Positions 53,527 through 61,342 of a DNA stretch of 64,000 bases are shown in pieces; within the stretch, counting starts at the first letter, position 1; each line of letters opens with the position of its first letter. The stretch covers positions 1,770,501 to 1,834,500 of the forward strand of contig NZ_CP102480.1 in the NCBI RefSeq assembly GCF_024662015.1, given 5' to 3'. The notes under the pieces are model-generated. The model was not told where the DNA came from. It saw only the letters and a program-made list of their open reading frames with translations, and searched no databases. Origin of the DNA: Nisaea acidiphila. Lineage in GTDB: Bacteria; Pseudomonadota; Alphaproteobacteria; Thalassobaculales; Thalassobaculaceae. The position numbers and the translations under genes were made by a program.

Positions 53527-54414
53527 TCAATCGAGGCCCTTCGAAAGGGCCTCGATATGGCTGCAACCGATCCCGCAACAGCCGCCGATGATGCTCGCGC
53601 CGTGCTCCCGCCATTGCCGCGCCAGAGCAAGATAGGCCGCCGGGTCCAGATCTTTCCGCATCGGCGTGATATCGCGTTTTGCGCCGCGCTGGCCAGCCGG
53701 CCGGGCAAATCCGTTGGCATAGACGCCGATCCGGACGCTCTCCGGCAGAATGCGGCGAGCCTCATCAATGGCCCGGGACATGATCTCCGGTGTACTGCAG
53801 TTGAACAGAACCGCATCGATGTCTTGGGATAGAGCCGCGGCACAGGCTTCTCTGACGCTCTCCCCCGAACGCAGGCGCGATCCGTCATCCTCCGCTGACC
53901 CGTCCTCAAGCGTGAGGGCGACCCATAACGGCTTCGGCGCGGCGACGGTGGCCGCGACTGCGGCCTCCATCTCCGCAATGCTGCTCGTTGTTTCCACGAG
54001 CCAAAGATCGGCAACCCCGGCGAGCCCGCCGACAATCTCGGCAAGGATCTTCGGCGCCCGTACCGGATCGAACTCTTTCGGCCGATAGGATCCGAAGACC
54101 GGAGGAACGCAGCCCGCGACACGGACTCCCTTCTTCCGGTCCGCGGCCGAGCGCGCCAGTTTGCCGGAAAGCTCGATCAGCCGCCGTCCCTCGTCGGCGA
54201 ACCGTTTCTCCCCGATATGGTAAGGCACGACGGCGTAATTATTCGTGGTGATAACCTCCGCACCCGCTTCGATGAACTCCACATGTGCCTTCTCGACGAT
54301 CTCCGGCGTTTCCATCAGCGCGAGCGCCGACCATTCGGGTTGCCGGAACGGCGCGCCGAGCCGTTCCAGCTCGCGCGACATCCCGCCATCGAGGATCACG
54401 ATACCGTTGCCCAT
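53527..54414 (-). CDS. Homocysteine S-methyltransferase-family protein, 295 aa
   Basis: A zinc-dependent methyltransferase barrel related to MmuM/BhmT. The glycine-rich start is VILDGGMSRELERLG, the first zinc Cys is in FNCSTPE near residue 222 and the second pair in GGCCGIG near 285. ATG 54414 is preferred for its GCGGAGG ribosome site; three in-frame ATGs further upstream (54432, 54450, 54468) are possible. It would methylate homocysteine or a related thiol from a donor such as S-methylmethionine. It is divergent from the TAXI transporter genes across about 150 bp. Confidence 0.9.
   Translation of the reverse strand: MGNGIVILDGGMSRELERLGAPFRQPEWSALALMETPEIVEKAHVEFIEAGAEVITTNNYAVVPYHIGEKRFADEGRRLIELSGKLARSAADRKKGVRVAGCVPPVFGSYRPKEFDPVRAPKILAEIVGGLAGVADLWLVETTSSIAEMEAAVAATVAAPKPLWVALTLEDGSAEDDGSRLRSGESVREACAAALSQDIDAVLFNCSTPEIMSRAIDEARRILPESVRIGVYANGFARPAGQRGAKRDITPMRKDLDPAAYLALARQWREHGASIIGGCCGIGCSHIEALSKGLD
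53530..53556. terminator. Hairpin between the convergent GNAT and homocysteine methyltransferase genes
   Basis: ATCGAGGCCCTT / AAGGGCCTCGAT is a perfect 12-bp stem with a 3-nt loop. It begins 8 bp after the GNAT stop and covers the last codons of the convergent gene. There is no U tract on either strand, so it is a possible shared terminator only. Confidence 0.5.
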
Positions 54415-54483
54415 CCGAGGGTCCTCCGCATCATCCATTGTTGGAAGCATTGGCCGCTTTCCGCGCACTCGCGCGGCACGGCA

Positions 54484-54497
54484 CTTATCCCGATAAG
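54484..54497. promoter_or_regulatory. Inverted repeat in the divergent region before the TAXI genes
   Basis: CTTATC-CC-GATAAG is a perfect 6-bp inverted repeat with a 2-bp spacer, midway between the two divergent starts (54414 and 54565). Its position fits an operator for a regulator of one or both genes. No regulator gene adjoins it. Confidence 0.4.
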
Positions 54498-54564
54498 CCT
54501 ATTGCTCCGGCGCGGCAAGACGCTTACCACTCGAGCTAAGTCTGCTGATCCTTGGGAGGAAAAA

Positions 54565-55533
54565 GTGACCAAATTCGGAAAATTGCTCTGCTCCGGCCTG
54601 CTGGCGGCGGCGATCGTCGCGCCGGCCGTCTTCGCGCCGGAAGCAACGGCCGAGACCCGCGTGACCTACAAATCCGCGAAATCGACCTCGTCCTACTACC
54701 AGATGGCCGTTCAGGTCGCCGAAGCGGTCAAGAAAGCGACCGGCGGCGCCATGGTGCTGACCGTCGAGGAAAGCCAGGGTTCGGTCCAGAACGTGAAGGA
54801 AGCCGCGCGCCGTCCCGGCAACTACGTCTTCACGACGCCCCCCGCGCTGGTGAAGCTCGCCTCAGGCAACAAGAAGATGTTCGAGGGCGAGGCCGATTAT
54901 TCCGGCATCCGCGCACTCTTCCCGATCCCGTCTCTGACCATGCATTTCGTCGTCCGGGCCGATAGCGGCGTGAAGACTTTCGACGATCTCGCGGGCCGCA
55001 GCTTCATCATCGGCAAGGGCAGTTTCGGTGCCCGCGAAGCCGCCAAGAATTTCACCACCTTCGGCCTCGAAGGAAAGATCAAGCTGGTCGACGCGGAGCT
55101 CAACGCCGCCGTGCCGGCGCTGAAGAACCGCCAGGTCGACGGTTTCGCGACGGCGGGCTCCTATCCGGCGCCGAACGTGATCGAGGCGGCCGCCGGCACC
55201 GAAGTGCGGGTGCTCTCCATGTCGGACGAGCAGGTCAAGGCGACCAAGCGGACAAAGCTGGTGATACCCGCCGGGACCTATCCGGGCGTCGATTACGATG
55301 TCACCACCACGTCGCTGCCAGTCGTCGCCTACACCACCACCAACATGAGCGACGACGATGCCTACGCGCTGACCAAGGCCTATTGGGAAGCCAAGGCGGA
55401 CATGGGCAAGACGGCGAAATGGTGGGACGGTGTGAAACCGGCGATGCTGGCCAACATGGCCGGTAAGCTGCATCCGGGTGCGGCCCGCTATTATGCCGAG
55501 GCCGGCATCGCGGTTCCGGCCGCGCTCAAGTAA
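54565..55533 (+). CDS. TAXI-family TRAP transporter solute-binding protein, 322 aa
   Basis: The periplasmic receptor of a TRAP transporter of the TAXI type. GTG 54565 is chosen because GGGAGGAAAA directly precedes it, giving a signal peptide (residues 1-30, ending in ATA). The mature part starts ETRVTYKSAKSTSSYYQMAVQVAEAV and includes SQGSVQNVKEAARRPGNYVFTTPP and GSFGAREAAKNFTTFGL, typical of TAXI proteins. The permease gene follows 72 bp downstream. The ligand is not known; TAXI receptors bind C4/C5 dicarboxylates or related acids. Confidence 0.93.
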   Translation: MTKFGKLLCSGLLAAAIVAPAVFAPEATAETRVTYKSAKSTSSYYQMAVQVAEAVKKATGGAMVLTVEESQGSVQNVKEAARRPGNYVFTTPPALVKLASGNKKMFEGEADYSGIRALFPIPSLTMHFVVRADSGVKTFDDLAGRSFIIGKGSFGAREAAKNFTTFGLEGKIKLVDAELNAAVPALKNRQVDGFATAGSYPAPNVIEAAAGTEVRVLSMSDEQVKATKRTKLVIPAGTYPGVDYDVTTTSLPVVAYTTTNMSDDDAYALTKAYWEAKADMGKTAKWWDGVKPAMLANMAGKLHPGAARYYAEAGIAVPAALK

Positions 55534-55550
55534 AACCGGCAACCTGATGC

Positions 55551-55575
55551 GGCGGGCGCACGCGATGCGCCCGCC
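55551..55575 (+). other. Intercistronic hairpin between TAXI receptor and permease genes
   Basis: GGCGGGCGCA / TGCGCCCGCC is a perfect 10-bp GC-only-but-one stem with a 5-nt loop, 17 bp after the receptor stop. No U tract follows, so it probably stabilises the upstream mRNA or attenuates transcription, giving more receptor than permease. Confidence 0.6.
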
Positions 55576-55605
55576 ATTCCGATTTCCCGAACGGGTCACC
55601 CGCAC

Positions 55606-57405
55606 ATGTTCTCGCCCGCAGACGACCGGACCGCGCTGACGCGCATCGGCACCGGCCTCGTCACCCTGCTCGCCTTCCTCTCCGTCGGCTTTCACGTGAC
55701 CCTGATCTTCACCGGCCTGTTGCCGAATCTGGTCGTGCGCCCGCTTCACCTTGCGCTCGCCCTGCCCTGGGTGTTCGTCATCGGCGCGCGCGGCAGCGCC
55801 TTCGGGCGTGCGAGCGGCTGGCTCTGCGCCGCGGCCGGGATCGCGATCTGCCTCTATATCGCGCTCCATGCGGACGCGCTCGGCGACCAGTACGGTTATA
55901 CCGAGGGCTGGCTGCAGCGGATCGGCGGCATCCTGATCATCCTGATGGTGCTGGAAATGGCGCGCCGTGCGGTGAAGCTCGCGCTCCCGGCCCTCGCCGT
56001 GATCGCCCTCTTCTACGGTCTCTTCGGCGAATATCTGCCGGGAGAATTCGGGCATCCCGGACTGCCTTTCGACAGTTTATTGGGAACACTGACTATTGCC
56101 GAAGGCGGGCTCTGGGGACCGTTGACCGGGGTCTCGGTCAATGTCGTCGCGGTCTTCATCGTGCTCGGCGCCCTGGTCGGCGCCGGCCACGGAGGCACCG
56201 GTTTCATGAATGTTGCGACCCGGCTCGCCGGACGGCTGAAAGGTGGCGCGGCCAAGGTCTCGGTGCTCGCCTCCGCGCTCTTCGGCTCGATAAGCGGTTC
56301 CGCCTCGGCCAATGTGGCCTCGACCGGCGCCTTTACCATTCCGACCATGCGCCGTCTCGGTTACCCGGCACCGCTCGCCGCCGCGGTCGAGGCCGTCGCC
56401 TCCTCCGGCGGCCAGATCATGCCGCCGCTGATGGGTGCCGGCGCCTTTGTCATGGTCGAGCTGCTCTCGACCACCTACGACACCATCGTCGCCGCCGCCT
56501 TCCTGCCGGCGATCCTCTTCTTCCTCGCGGTCTGGTTCGGCATCGACTGGTTCGCCGCGCGCGACGGGCTGAGGCCGATGGACGCCGCCGAGATCCCAGA
56601 CCGCCGCGCGGTGCTCACCACGCTGCCGTTCTTCGCGATCCCGTTCGGTGCACTGCTCATCGTGCTCTTCGGCACCGGTTACACGCCGCAATATGCCGCC
56701 GGCGTGGCGATCTTCGCCGCCGCCGCGATGCTGCCGTTCGACACCGACCGGTTCGCCGGGCTCCGGGTGACCTGGGAACGTTTCTCCGGCGCCGCGATCG
56801 ACGCCGCACGGCAGATTGCGATGATTGCCTCGATCATCCTTTGCGCCGGTCTCATCATCGGCGTGCTGAACATGACCGGCCTCGGCGTAAAGGTGACCTC
56901 GGCCATCCTTTCCTTCTCCGGCGGCCAGCTCTGGGCCGCCCTGCTGCTCACGGCGCTCGCCTGCCTCATCCTCGGCATGGAGGTGCCGACCACGGCGGCC
57001 TACGTGATCTGCATTTCGGTCGCGGGCCCGGCCTTGCAGGAACTCGGCCTGCCTCCGCTGACCGCGCATCTCTTCGTTTTCTGGTACGCCCTGCTCTCGA
57101 CCATCACACCGCCGGTTTGCGGCACGGTCTTCATTGCCGCCGGCATGGCCGACGCGCCGTGGCTCAAGGTCGCCGGAAACGCGATGCGGCTCGGGATCGG
57201 CCTCTATATCGTGCCGCTCGGCATCGTCGCGAACCCGGCGCTGATCGCGCTGACCGAGACGCCGGTCTATGCCTTCGGCGCCTTTCTGAAGCTCGGTCTC
57301 GGTCTCGCCCTGATGAGCTGGGGCCTCGTCAACCTGTCGTCCGGCCTGCGCGCGCTGGCCGCTTTCGCAGCCGGTGTGGCGGTGGTATTCGCCTTCGGTA
57401 TCTGA
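55606..57405 (+). CDS. TAXI-type TRAP transporter fused permease (4TM + 12TM), 599 aa
   Basis: An integral membrane protein that fuses the small DctQ-like and large DctM-like subunits, as usual in TAXI systems. The first four helices (about residues 20-150) are followed by the large-subunit core with VIALFYGLFGEYLPGEFGHPG, LFGSISGSASANVASTGAFTIPTM and SSGGQIMPPLMGAGAFVM, motifs typical of this family. Later helices include TTAAYVICISVAGPAL and TITPPVCGTVFIAAGMADAPW. It is driven by sodium or proton gradients and takes substrate from the receptor coded upstream. Confidence 0.94.
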   Translation: MFSPADDRTALTRIGTGLVTLLAFLSVGFHVTLIFTGLLPNLVVRPLHLALALPWVFVIGARGSAFGRASGWLCAAAGIAICLYIALHADALGDQYGYTEGWLQRIGGILIILMVLEMARRAVKLALPALAVIALFYGLFGEYLPGEFGHPGLPFDSLLGTLTIAEGGLWGPLTGVSVNVVAVFIVLGALVGAGHGGTGFMNVATRLAGRLKGGAAKVSVLASALFGSISGSASANVASTGAFTIPTMRRLGYPAPLAAAVEAVASSGGQIMPPLMGAGAFVMVELLSTTYDTIVAAAFLPAILFFLAVWFGIDWFAARDGLRPMDAAEIPDRRAVLTTLPFFAIPFGALLIVLFGTGYTPQYAAGVAIFAAAAMLPFDTDRFAGLRVTWERFSGAAIDAARQIAMIASIILCAGLIIGVLNMTGLGVKVTSAILSFSGGQLWAALLLTALACLILGMEVPTTAAYVICISVAGPALQELGLPPLTAHLFVFWYALLSTITPPVCGTVFIAAGMADAPWLKVAGNAMRLGIGLYIVPLGIVANPALIALTETPVYAFGAFLKLGLGLALMSWGLVNLSSGLRALAAFAAGVAVVFAFGI

Positions 57406-57445
57406 TCTAGTCTCGGCGCAAATTCGAAATGAGGGAGCCTCGCCC

Positions 57446-58795
57446 ATGTCCACGATCGTCGTGAAATCCGGAATCTACGGCGACATGTTCGGGACCGCCG
57501 ACATGCGCGGCCTCTTCGCCGACGACACCATTCTAGGCCTCTATCTCGACGTGGAGACCGCGCTCGCCCGGGCGCAGGCGAAGCTGGGCCTGATCCCGGA
57601 AGAAGCCGCGAAGGCGATCACCGATGCCGCCGATATCGACAAGCTCGATCTGGAGAAGCTTTCCACCCGCACCCAGATCGTCGGCTACCCGATCCTGCCG
57701 CTGGTGGAACAGCTCTCGAACTGGGCGCCGGACGGGCTCGGGCAATATTGTCACTGGGGCGCGACCACCCAGGACATCATGGATACCGCCGACGTTCTGC
57801 AGGTCCGTGCCGGTCTCGATATCGTCGAGGAGTATCTTGAGCGGATCGCAGCGGCGCTGGCAAAACTCGCCGAGGCGCATGCGGAAACCCCGATGGCCGG
57901 GCGTACCCACCTGCAACACGCCCTGCCGGTCAGTTTCGGCTTCAAGGCGGCGACCTGGCTCTCCGCCATCGACCGGCACCTGCAGCGGCTGAAGGAGCTG
58001 CGCCCCCGGGTCGAGGTGGTGCAGTTCTCCGGCGCCGCCGGCACACTCGCCTCACTTTCCGGCAACGGCCTCGCGACCCAGGCGGCACTCGCAGAGGAAC
58101 TTGGCCTCGGCGTCCCGGACATCACCTGGCACACGATCCGGGACGGCTTCGCCGAAGCGACCGGGTTCCTCGCGCTCGTCACCGGCACCATCGGCAAGAT
58201 CGGCTACGACATCATGCTGATGATGCAGACGGAGACGGGCGAGGTACTGGAGCCCTTCGTCGCCGGTCGCGGCGCCTCCTCGACCATGCCGCAGAAGCGC
58301 AATCCGATCTCTTCCGAGATGATGCTGGCCGCCTCCAAGATCGTGCGTGAGCAGCACAGCGCCATGCTCGATGCGATGGTGCAGGACCACGAGCGCGCGA
58401 CCGGCCAGTGGCATGTCGAGTGGCACGCGCTGCCCACCGCCTTCGTGGTCGCCTCCGGCGGTCTCGCGGCCGCGGCCGAGGTGCTTGAAGGCCTGGAAGT
58501 CCGACCCGATGCAATGCGGAACGTGCTCGACACGACCAAGGGACTGATCGTCGCCGAGGCGGTGATGATGGGGCTCGCGCCACATATCGGCCGCCAGGTC
58601 GCCCATGACGTCGTCTACGACTGCTGCCGTAAGGCACTCGCCGGCGAGGCGACGTTCCTCGACGCCTTGATGGAAGAGGAAGCGATCTCCGGCACGCTGG
58701 ACCGCGGCACGGTCGAGGCGCTGACGAAGCCGGAAAACTATCTCGGCGAGGCGCCGGAGATGGTGCGCCGCCTGCTGCTGAAACGGCGCGGCTGA
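57446..58795 (+). CDS. Class II fumarase/aspartase-family lyase (PcaB/adenylosuccinate lyase-like), 449 aa
   Basis: A tetrameric lyase of the superfamily. The signature is SSTMPQKRNPISSE with the conserved Met, Lys and Asn. HWGATTQDIMDTADV and AGRTHLQHALPVSFG contribute to the active site, and there is no PurB-like N-terminal pattern. It resembles 3-carboxy-cis,cis-muconate cycloisomerases most, but the same branch contains other lyases. ATG 57446 follows GAGGGA. It lies directly downstream of the TRAP permease (40 bp), so the transported acid is probably its substrate or is metabolised through it. The neighbour on the opposite strand (PhyH-like) starts 4 bp beyond. Confidence 0.88.
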   Translation: MSTIVVKSGIYGDMFGTADMRGLFADDTILGLYLDVETALARAQAKLGLIPEEAAKAITDAADIDKLDLEKLSTRTQIVGYPILPLVEQLSNWAPDGLGQYCHWGATTQDIMDTADVLQVRAGLDIVEEYLERIAAALAKLAEAHAETPMAGRTHLQHALPVSFGFKAATWLSAIDRHLQRLKELRPRVEVVQFSGAAGTLASLSGNGLATQAALAEELGLGVPDITWHTIRDGFAEATGFLALVTGTIGKIGYDIMLMMQTETGEVLEPFVAGRGASSTMPQKRNPISSEMMLAASKIVREQHSAMLDAMVQDHERATGQWHVEWHALPTAFVVASGGLAAAAEVLEGLEVRPDAMRNVLDTTKGLIVAEAVMMGLAPHIGRQVAHDVVYDCCRKALAGEATFLDALMEEEAISGTLDRGTVEALTKPENYLGEAPEMVRRLLLKRRG

Positions 58796-58798
58796 GGC

Positions 58799-59557
58799 TC
58801 AGGCATCCTCGAAAAGATTCCGGCCCGTTCGGTCCACGCCGCGCATCAGGAAGAGCTTCTGCTTCGACTGGTCTCGGATCTTCTGCGTCTCCGCCTTCCG
58901 CTTCGCGAGGTCCCGGTCGAAATGGCTGGTGGTCGGCATGAAGCGCATGGTCATGCCGCGCCGGGGCTTGTCCGAATGGTTCGCCTCGGAGCCGTGGAGC
59001 AGATAGACGTCGTGCAGCGAGATCTGTCCCGGCTCCAGCACAAGGTCGACCGCCTCGTCCTCGTTATAGGCGGCGGGATCGAGCTCTTGGTTCAGCGTCA
59101 CATCCGTCGCGTCGGTCCGGTTATGCGCCTTCAGCCGTTGGTCCTTATGCGAGCCGCGGATGAATTTGAGGCACCCGTTCTCCGGCGTCGCCGCATCGAC
59201 GGCGAGCCAGACGGTGCAGGTCGCGAGCGGACGGATCGGCCAATACTCCCCGTCCTGGTGCCAGGGCGTCCGCTTGCCGCCATGTGCCGGCTTGGCGAAG
59301 AAGCTCATGTTCCAGAGTGCGAGATCGGAGCCGATCACCTGCGAGATCATGTCGAGAATCTCCGGGTCCTCGGCGAACTCCCGGAAGGCCGGCTCGTAAT
59401 CGAGCAAGGCGTTGCAGTAATCCTTGAATTCGGGATGGCGCTCCAGCAGCGCGCCGTGCAGCTGTTTGATCCGCTCCAGCTTGTCCGTCGAAAGCCGAAA
59501 GTCCGGGATGACGTAGCCATCCTCGTGATAACGGGCGACCTGATCCTTGGTCAGCAC
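58799..59557 (-). CDS. Phytanoyl-CoA dioxygenase-family Fe(II)/2-oxoglutarate oxygenase, 252 aa
   Basis: An iron- and 2-oxoglutarate-dependent hydroxylase. The facial triad is H100 and D102 in TPWHQDGEYW and the distal His H188 in VYLLHGSEANHS, with the 2-oxoglutarate-binding Arg in PRRGMTMRF. GTG 59557 is chosen because GGGGAGGA is five bases upstream; TTG 59578 is possible. The substrate is unknown. Convergent with the lyase gene (3 bp between stops), it may share a regulatory context with the sugar-acid genes but is transcribed separately. Confidence 0.9.
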   Translation of the reverse strand: MLTKDQVARYHEDGYVIPDFRLSTDKLERIKQLHGALLERHPEFKDYCNALLDYEPAFREFAEDPEILDMISQVIGSDLALWNMSFFAKPAHGGKRTPWHQDGEYWPIRPLATCTVWLAVDAATPENGCLKFIRGSHKDQRLKAHNRTDATDVTLNQELDPAAYNEDEAVDLVLEPGQISLHDVYLLHGSEANHSDKPRRGMTMRFMPTTSHFDRDLAKRKAETQKIRDQSKQKLFLMRGVDRTGRNLFEDA

Positions 59558-59670
59558 GGCATCCTCCCCTGACACCAATTCTTTCAGTCAGCTTAGCGCC
59601 AACCGCCCCACTTGTCCCCGCGCGCGGAATGGTGGAGAGTTTCCGGGCTTCGAGTGGGGGACCTATTGTA

Positions 59671-60315
59671 ATGACGGAAGATCGTGGCGAGGCGCTACGT
59701 GTGCGACTTTCGGCCCTGAAGGTTGTGCCGGTGATCCGGACGCCGACCGCCGACCTCGCGATCCGCGCCTGCGAGTGGCTGCTCGATGCGGGCATGCAGG
59801 CGCTTGAATTGACCTTCACGACCCCCGACGCACATCGCGTCATCGAGACTTTCACCCGGACCGCTCCTGACGCTCTGATCGGCGCCGGAACGGTGCGTAC
59901 GGCAACGCAGGCGAAGGCCGCCGCCGATGCCGGGGCCGCCTTCCTCGTTTCGCCGGGCGCCGCCGCGGGAGTTGCCGAGGCCGCGAAAGCGGCCGGTCTG
60001 CCCTATCTCCCTGGCGCCGCCACGCCGAGCGAGGTCGAGGCGCGCTGGGCGGAAGGCGCGGCGGTGGTGAAGATCTTCCCGGCGCGGGAATGCGGCGGGC
60101 CCGGTTTCCTCAAGGCTGTAAAATCGGTCTATCCCGAGATCCCGCTGATGCCGACCGGCGGCGTCTCGCCCGAGACCGCGAAATCCTATCTCGATGCCGG
60201 TGCGCTCTGCCTCGGCATGGGCGGCGAGCTGGTGCCGATCGACGCCCTCAAGGCAAACGATCCCGCCCCGCTCCGCGACGCCGTCGCCCGCGCCTTCGCC
60301 GCGGTGGCCTCATGA
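59671..60315 (+). CDS. eda: 2-dehydro-3-deoxy-phosphogluconate aldolase (KDPG aldolase-like), 214 aa
   Basis: A class I aldolase splitting KDPG, or a related 2-keto-3-deoxy-phospho-sugar acid, into pyruvate and a triose phosphate. The catalytic Lys is K134 in VVKIFPARE, and E46 in ALELTFTT is the general acid/base residue. MPTGGVSPETAKSYLDAGA forms the phosphate loop. ATG 59671 is used. Its stop overlaps the sugar kinase start in ATGA, so the two are translationally coupled and together form a classic kinase-aldolase pair of a sugar-acid pathway. Confidence 0.92.
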   Translation: MTEDRGEALRVRLSALKVVPVIRTPTADLAIRACEWLLDAGMQALELTFTTPDAHRVIETFTRTAPDALIGAGTVRTATQAKAAADAGAAFLVSPGAAAGVAEAAKAAGLPYLPGAATPSEVEARWAEGAAVVKIFPARECGGPGFLKAVKSVYPEIPLMPTGGVSPETAKSYLDAGALCLGMGGELVPIDALKANDPAPLRDAVARAFAAVAS

Positions 60316-61232
60316 TCCGCTTCCCCGACCTGCTCTGCCTCGGCGAGCCGATGCTGGAATTCAACCAGCAGCCGGACGGCCGCTATCTCGCCGGTCATGG
60401 CGGGGACACCTCGAATGCCGCCATCGCAGCCGCGCGCCAGGGTGCTTCGGTCGGCTATCTCACCCGCATCGGACGCGATCCCTTCGGCGAAAGCTTCCAG
60501 GAACTCTGGGAGCGGGAAGGCGTGGACACGCGAGGGGTCGAAACCTGCGCCGACGGCCATACCGGGATCTATTTCGTTACCCATGGCGCGGACGGCCATC
60601 AGTTCAGCTATTTCCGCGCGGGCTCCGCCGCGAGCCGGATGACGCCGGGTTTCCTGCCGCGCGGCATGATCTCCGCCGCGAAGATCCTGCATATCTCCGG
60701 CATCAGCCAGGCGATTTCCGAAAGCGCCGCCGACACGGTCTTCGCCGCCATTGCGATGGCGAAGGATGCCGGGGTGAAGGTCTCCTTCGATCCGAACCTC
60801 CGCCTCAAGCTCTGGCCGCTGGACCGCGCACGGGCGATGATCCATGCGGCAATGGCGGAAGCCGACATCGCGCTTCCCGGCCTCGACGACGCGATACTGC
60901 TGACCGGCCTTGAAGATCCCGACTCCATAGCGGATTTCTATCTCGAGCTCGGCGCCGGGATCGTCGCGCTGACGCTCGGGGCCGACGGCTGCCTCGTCGC
61001 CACTCCGGACGAACGCCGCCGGGTCCCCGGTCGGAAAGCCGCGGCTAAGGACGCGACCGGGGCGGGCGACACATACGACGGCAGCTTCCTTGCCGAATAC
61101 CTTGGGACGGGAGATCCGTTGAAGGCTGCCGAGTACGCGAACTGCGCGGCCGCGATCGCGACCGAAGGATTTGGCGCCGTGGAGCCGATGCCGGACCGCG
61201 CGACGGTGGAAGCAGCGCTGGACAAACAGTGA
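60312..61232 (+). CDS. kdgK: PfkB-family sugar kinase (2-keto-3-deoxygluconate kinase-like), 306 aa
   Basis: A ribokinase/PfkB-family kinase whose likely substrate is KDG. The start DLLCLGEPMLEFNQ and the substrate-site GGDTSNAAIAAARQGA match KdgK. The phosphate-binding and catalytic motif is DATGAGDTYDGSFLAEYL (catalytic Asp of GAGD). ATG 60312 overlaps the aldolase stop by four bases. Together with eda it would turn KDG into pyruvate and glyceraldehyde 3-phosphate. The Pit transporter follows 110 bp downstream. Confidence 0.92.
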   Translation: MIRFPDLLCLGEPMLEFNQQPDGRYLAGHGGDTSNAAIAAARQGASVGYLTRIGRDPFGESFQELWEREGVDTRGVETCADGHTGIYFVTHGADGHQFSYFRAGSAASRMTPGFLPRGMISAAKILHISGISQAISESAADTVFAAIAMAKDAGVKVSFDPNLRLKLWPLDRARAMIHAAMAEADIALPGLDDAILLTGLEDPDSIADFYLELGAGIVALTLGADGCLVATPDERRRVPGRKAAAKDATGAGDTYDGSFLAEYLGTGDPLKAAEYANCAAAIATEGFGAVEPMPDRATVEAALDKQ

Positions 61233-61308
61233 AATTTGTCTAGACGATTAGTCCTACACGGCCGAGCGAGAGTTCCGCTAATATCTGATCCAATCGTCAC
61301 CGCTTCGC

Positions 61309-61322
61309 GTTTACCGGTTAAC
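61309..61322. promoter_or_regulatory. Near-palindrome upstream of the Pit transporter gene
   Basis: GTTTACCGGTTAAC is self-complementary at all but one base pair and lies 21 bp before the Pit start codon. It may be an operator. Evidence is the symmetry alone. Confidence 0.25.
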
Positions 61323-61342
61323 ACGCGTCACGGATCTTGAAT

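Noticed and set aside
54488-54545. tRNA-like stretch (TAGCTCGAGTGGTAAG on the minus strand)
   Set aside because: The D-arm resemblance is superficial: the D stem does not pair, no T arm follows and the ends do not form an acceptor stem.
56077-57453. Minus-strand open frame of 458 codons opposite the TRAP permease
   Set aside because: It is His/Arg/Glu-rich, as expected for the antisense of a hydrophobic protein gene.
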